Assembly (NCBI GenBank): GCA_019410445.1
Contig: DXSO01000106.1
Coordinates: forward strand, 1-6,240
Origin: Sutterella sp.
GTDB lineage: Bacteria; Pseudomonadota; Gammaproteobacteria; Burkholderiales; Burkholderiaceae_F
Reading direction: 5' to 3'
Length of the DNA: 6,240 nucleotides
The position numbers and the translations under genes were made by a program. The notes under the pieces are model-generated. The model was not told the origin of the DNA, did not search any database, and saw nothing but the letters and a program-made list of their open reading frames with translations. This document shows, in pieces, positions 5,707 through 6,240 of this stretch; positions within the stretch are counted from its first letter, which is position 1, and each line of letters opens with the position of its first letter.

Positions 5707-6078
5707 TTACTTCGACGCAATCGAGCGGCGGCGTTTTTCCTCAAGACCACTCAACCCCTCGCGTCGTTCCAATTCAGCCAGAACATGTTCGGGCCGCAAT
5801 CCGTACTGCGACAACATAACAAGACTATGAAACCACAGATCCGCGGTTTCGTAAATAATGTCTTTTTTGTTTTCATCCTTTGCCGCCATCACGCATTCAA
5901 CGGCTTCTTCTCCGATCTTCTTCAGAACACCATCCGGAGCCTTAGAGAAGAGTTTAGCCACATAACTGTGCTGCGGATCCCCATTTTTTCGAGAGTCAAT
6001 CACGTCAGCTACCGCGGCTAAAACCCCTGACACATCATGATCAGGCAATTGTGTGGACACTATTTCGTGATCCGCCAT
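5707..6078 (-). CDS. hisE: phosphoribosyl-ATP pyrophosphatase (histidine biosynthesis)
   Basis: A 123-residue stand-alone PRA-PH enzyme. It catalyses the second step of histidine synthesis, phosphoribosyl-ATP to phosphoribosyl-AMP plus pyrophosphate. It is an all-alpha MazG-like fold with the metal-binding pattern KKIGEEAVE at 53-61 (E57, E58, E61) and YETADLWFH at 76-84 (E77, D80), preceded by SYVAKLF at 38-44. There is no fused HisI domain. Start choice: ATG 6078 has GGGAG six bases upstream; an in-frame TTG at 6108 lies at the foot of the terminator and has no ribosome site. It is the first gene of the hisE-hinT-tatABC series. Unusually for the group, a tRNA rather than hisI is its upstream neighbour here. 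The C-terminus is basic (EEKRRRS). Confidence 0.95.
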   Translation of the reverse strand: MADHEIVSTQLPDHDVSGVLAAVADVIDSRKNGDPQHSYVAKLFSKAPDGVLKKIGEEAVECVMAAKDENKKDIIYETADLWFHSLVMLSQYGLRPEHVLAELERREGLSGLEEKRRRSIASK

Positions 6079-6084
6079 CTGAGT

Positions 6085-6089
6085 CTCCC
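6085..6089 (-). promoter_or_regulatory. ribosome binding site of hisE
   Basis: GGGAG on the minus strand, six bases before ATG 6078. It decides the start in favour of 6078 over the TTG at 6108. Confidence 0.8.
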
Positions 6090-6111
6090 TGTCTTTTTTG
6101 CGCGACAAAAC

Positions 6112-6156
6112 AAAAAAGCCGCAAACCCGTATTATTGCAGGGATTGCGGCTTTTTG
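6112..6156 (-). terminator. intrinsic terminator after the CAT tRNA (bidirectional form)
   Basis: AAAAAGCCGCAA (6113-6124) pairs exactly with TTGCGGCTTTTT (6144-6155). The stem is extended by CCC/GGG (6126-6128 with 6140-6142) beyond an A-A mismatch, and the loop is about 11 bases. On the minus strand the GC stem ends in GCGGCTTTTTTGTTTTG, a strong terminator 34 bases past the tRNA 3' end. On the plus strand the tail TTTTTGTTTT also works, but no plus-strand gene lies nearby upstream. It stands between the tRNA and hisE. Confidence 0.92.
6131..6139 (-). promoter_or_regulatory. possible extended -10 element for hisE, inside the terminator loop
   Basis: On the minus strand the loop and inner stem of the terminator read TGCAATAAT, an extended -10 form (TG-n then AATAAT, 5 of 6 to TATAAT). 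Transcription would start near 6124, leaving a leader of about 45 bases before hisE. No -35 hexamer of quality is found 16-18 bases upstream. It is the best candidate seen between the tRNA and hisE, but read-through from the tRNA unit is an equal explanation. Confidence 0.25.
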
Positions 6157-6189
6157 TTTTGCATCGTCTCTTCAACGCTGCAAAGAATT

Positions 6190-6240
6190 TGGTGGCGCAT
6201 CACGGATTCGAACCGCGGACACAAGGATTATGATTCCTCT
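6190..6240 (-). tRNA. tRNA with CAT anticodon, probably tRNA-Met (partial, 5' end outside window)
   Basis: The 3' two thirds of a tRNA: CCA at the 6190 end, discriminator A, acceptor strand ATGCGCC, T arm CGCGG-TTCGAAT-CCGTG and variable loop GTGTC. The anticodon stem GAGGA/TCCTT carries loop ATCATAA, which places CAT at 6230-6232. The D arm and 5' acceptor strand, about 26 bases, lie beyond the window. CAT could be elongator Met or the lysidine-modified Ile2 type. The anticodon stem lacks the three G-C pairs of initiator tRNA, so fMet is excluded. The loop starting with A32 resembles betaproteobacterial elongator Met. Confidence 0.88.

Noticed and set aside
6190..6240. A tRNA 3' end next to a gene-order change suggested an attachment site of an integrated element.
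   Set aside because: No integrase, no duplicated tRNA 3' segment and no foreign genes in the window; the terminator follows the tRNA normally.

Overview
The window looks like a chromosomal segment of a betaproteobacterium, probably Burkholderiales and perhaps a Sutterellaceae-like gut lineage. The reasons are the order hisE - HIT protein - tatA - tatB - tatC on one strand, a TatA N-terminus of the 'SIWHWLIVLVIVVLVFG' type that is common in that class, and moderate base composition. The lineage is inferred from memory of gene order and protein style, not from a search.

Positions 1-345 (+ strand) hold a stable-RNA unit. A near-consensus sigma70 promoter (TTGACA, 17-base spacer, CATAAT) drives two tandem lysine tRNAs, anticodons TTT and CTT, both with encoded CCA. 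The unit ends in a GNRA-looped intrinsic terminator. Positions 412-3298 (+ strand) hold two tightly linked genes: a small exported LolA-like periplasmic protein and a 12-TM MMPL/RND-superfamily exporter starting at GTG. This pair usually sits inside aryl-polyene-type lipid biosynthesis clusters; here no biosynthetic gene is next to it in the window.

Positions 3351-6105 (- strand, read right to left) hold a compact set: hisE (histidine biosynthesis), a HINT-family HIT hydrolase, then tatA, tatB and tatC, which together form a complete twin-arginine translocase. The set ends at a strong terminator at 3351-3378, in the convergent gap with the exporter gene. A 172-base non-coding spacer between tatA and tatB carries two GC-rich hairpins and a 14-base near-perfect direct repeat; it is the least explained stretch of the window. 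To the right of hisE lie an intrinsic terminator (6112-6156) and the 3' two thirds of a CAT-anticodon tRNA (- strand) cut by the window edge. hisE is therefore not directly preceded by hisI, as it often is in related genomes.

Most of the window is ordinary housekeeping sequence. No mobile element, CRISPR array or phage gene was seen. The points worth a second look are the tatA-tatB spacer, the free-standing LolA/MMPL pair, and the missing conventional promoter in front of hisE-hinT-tatABC.
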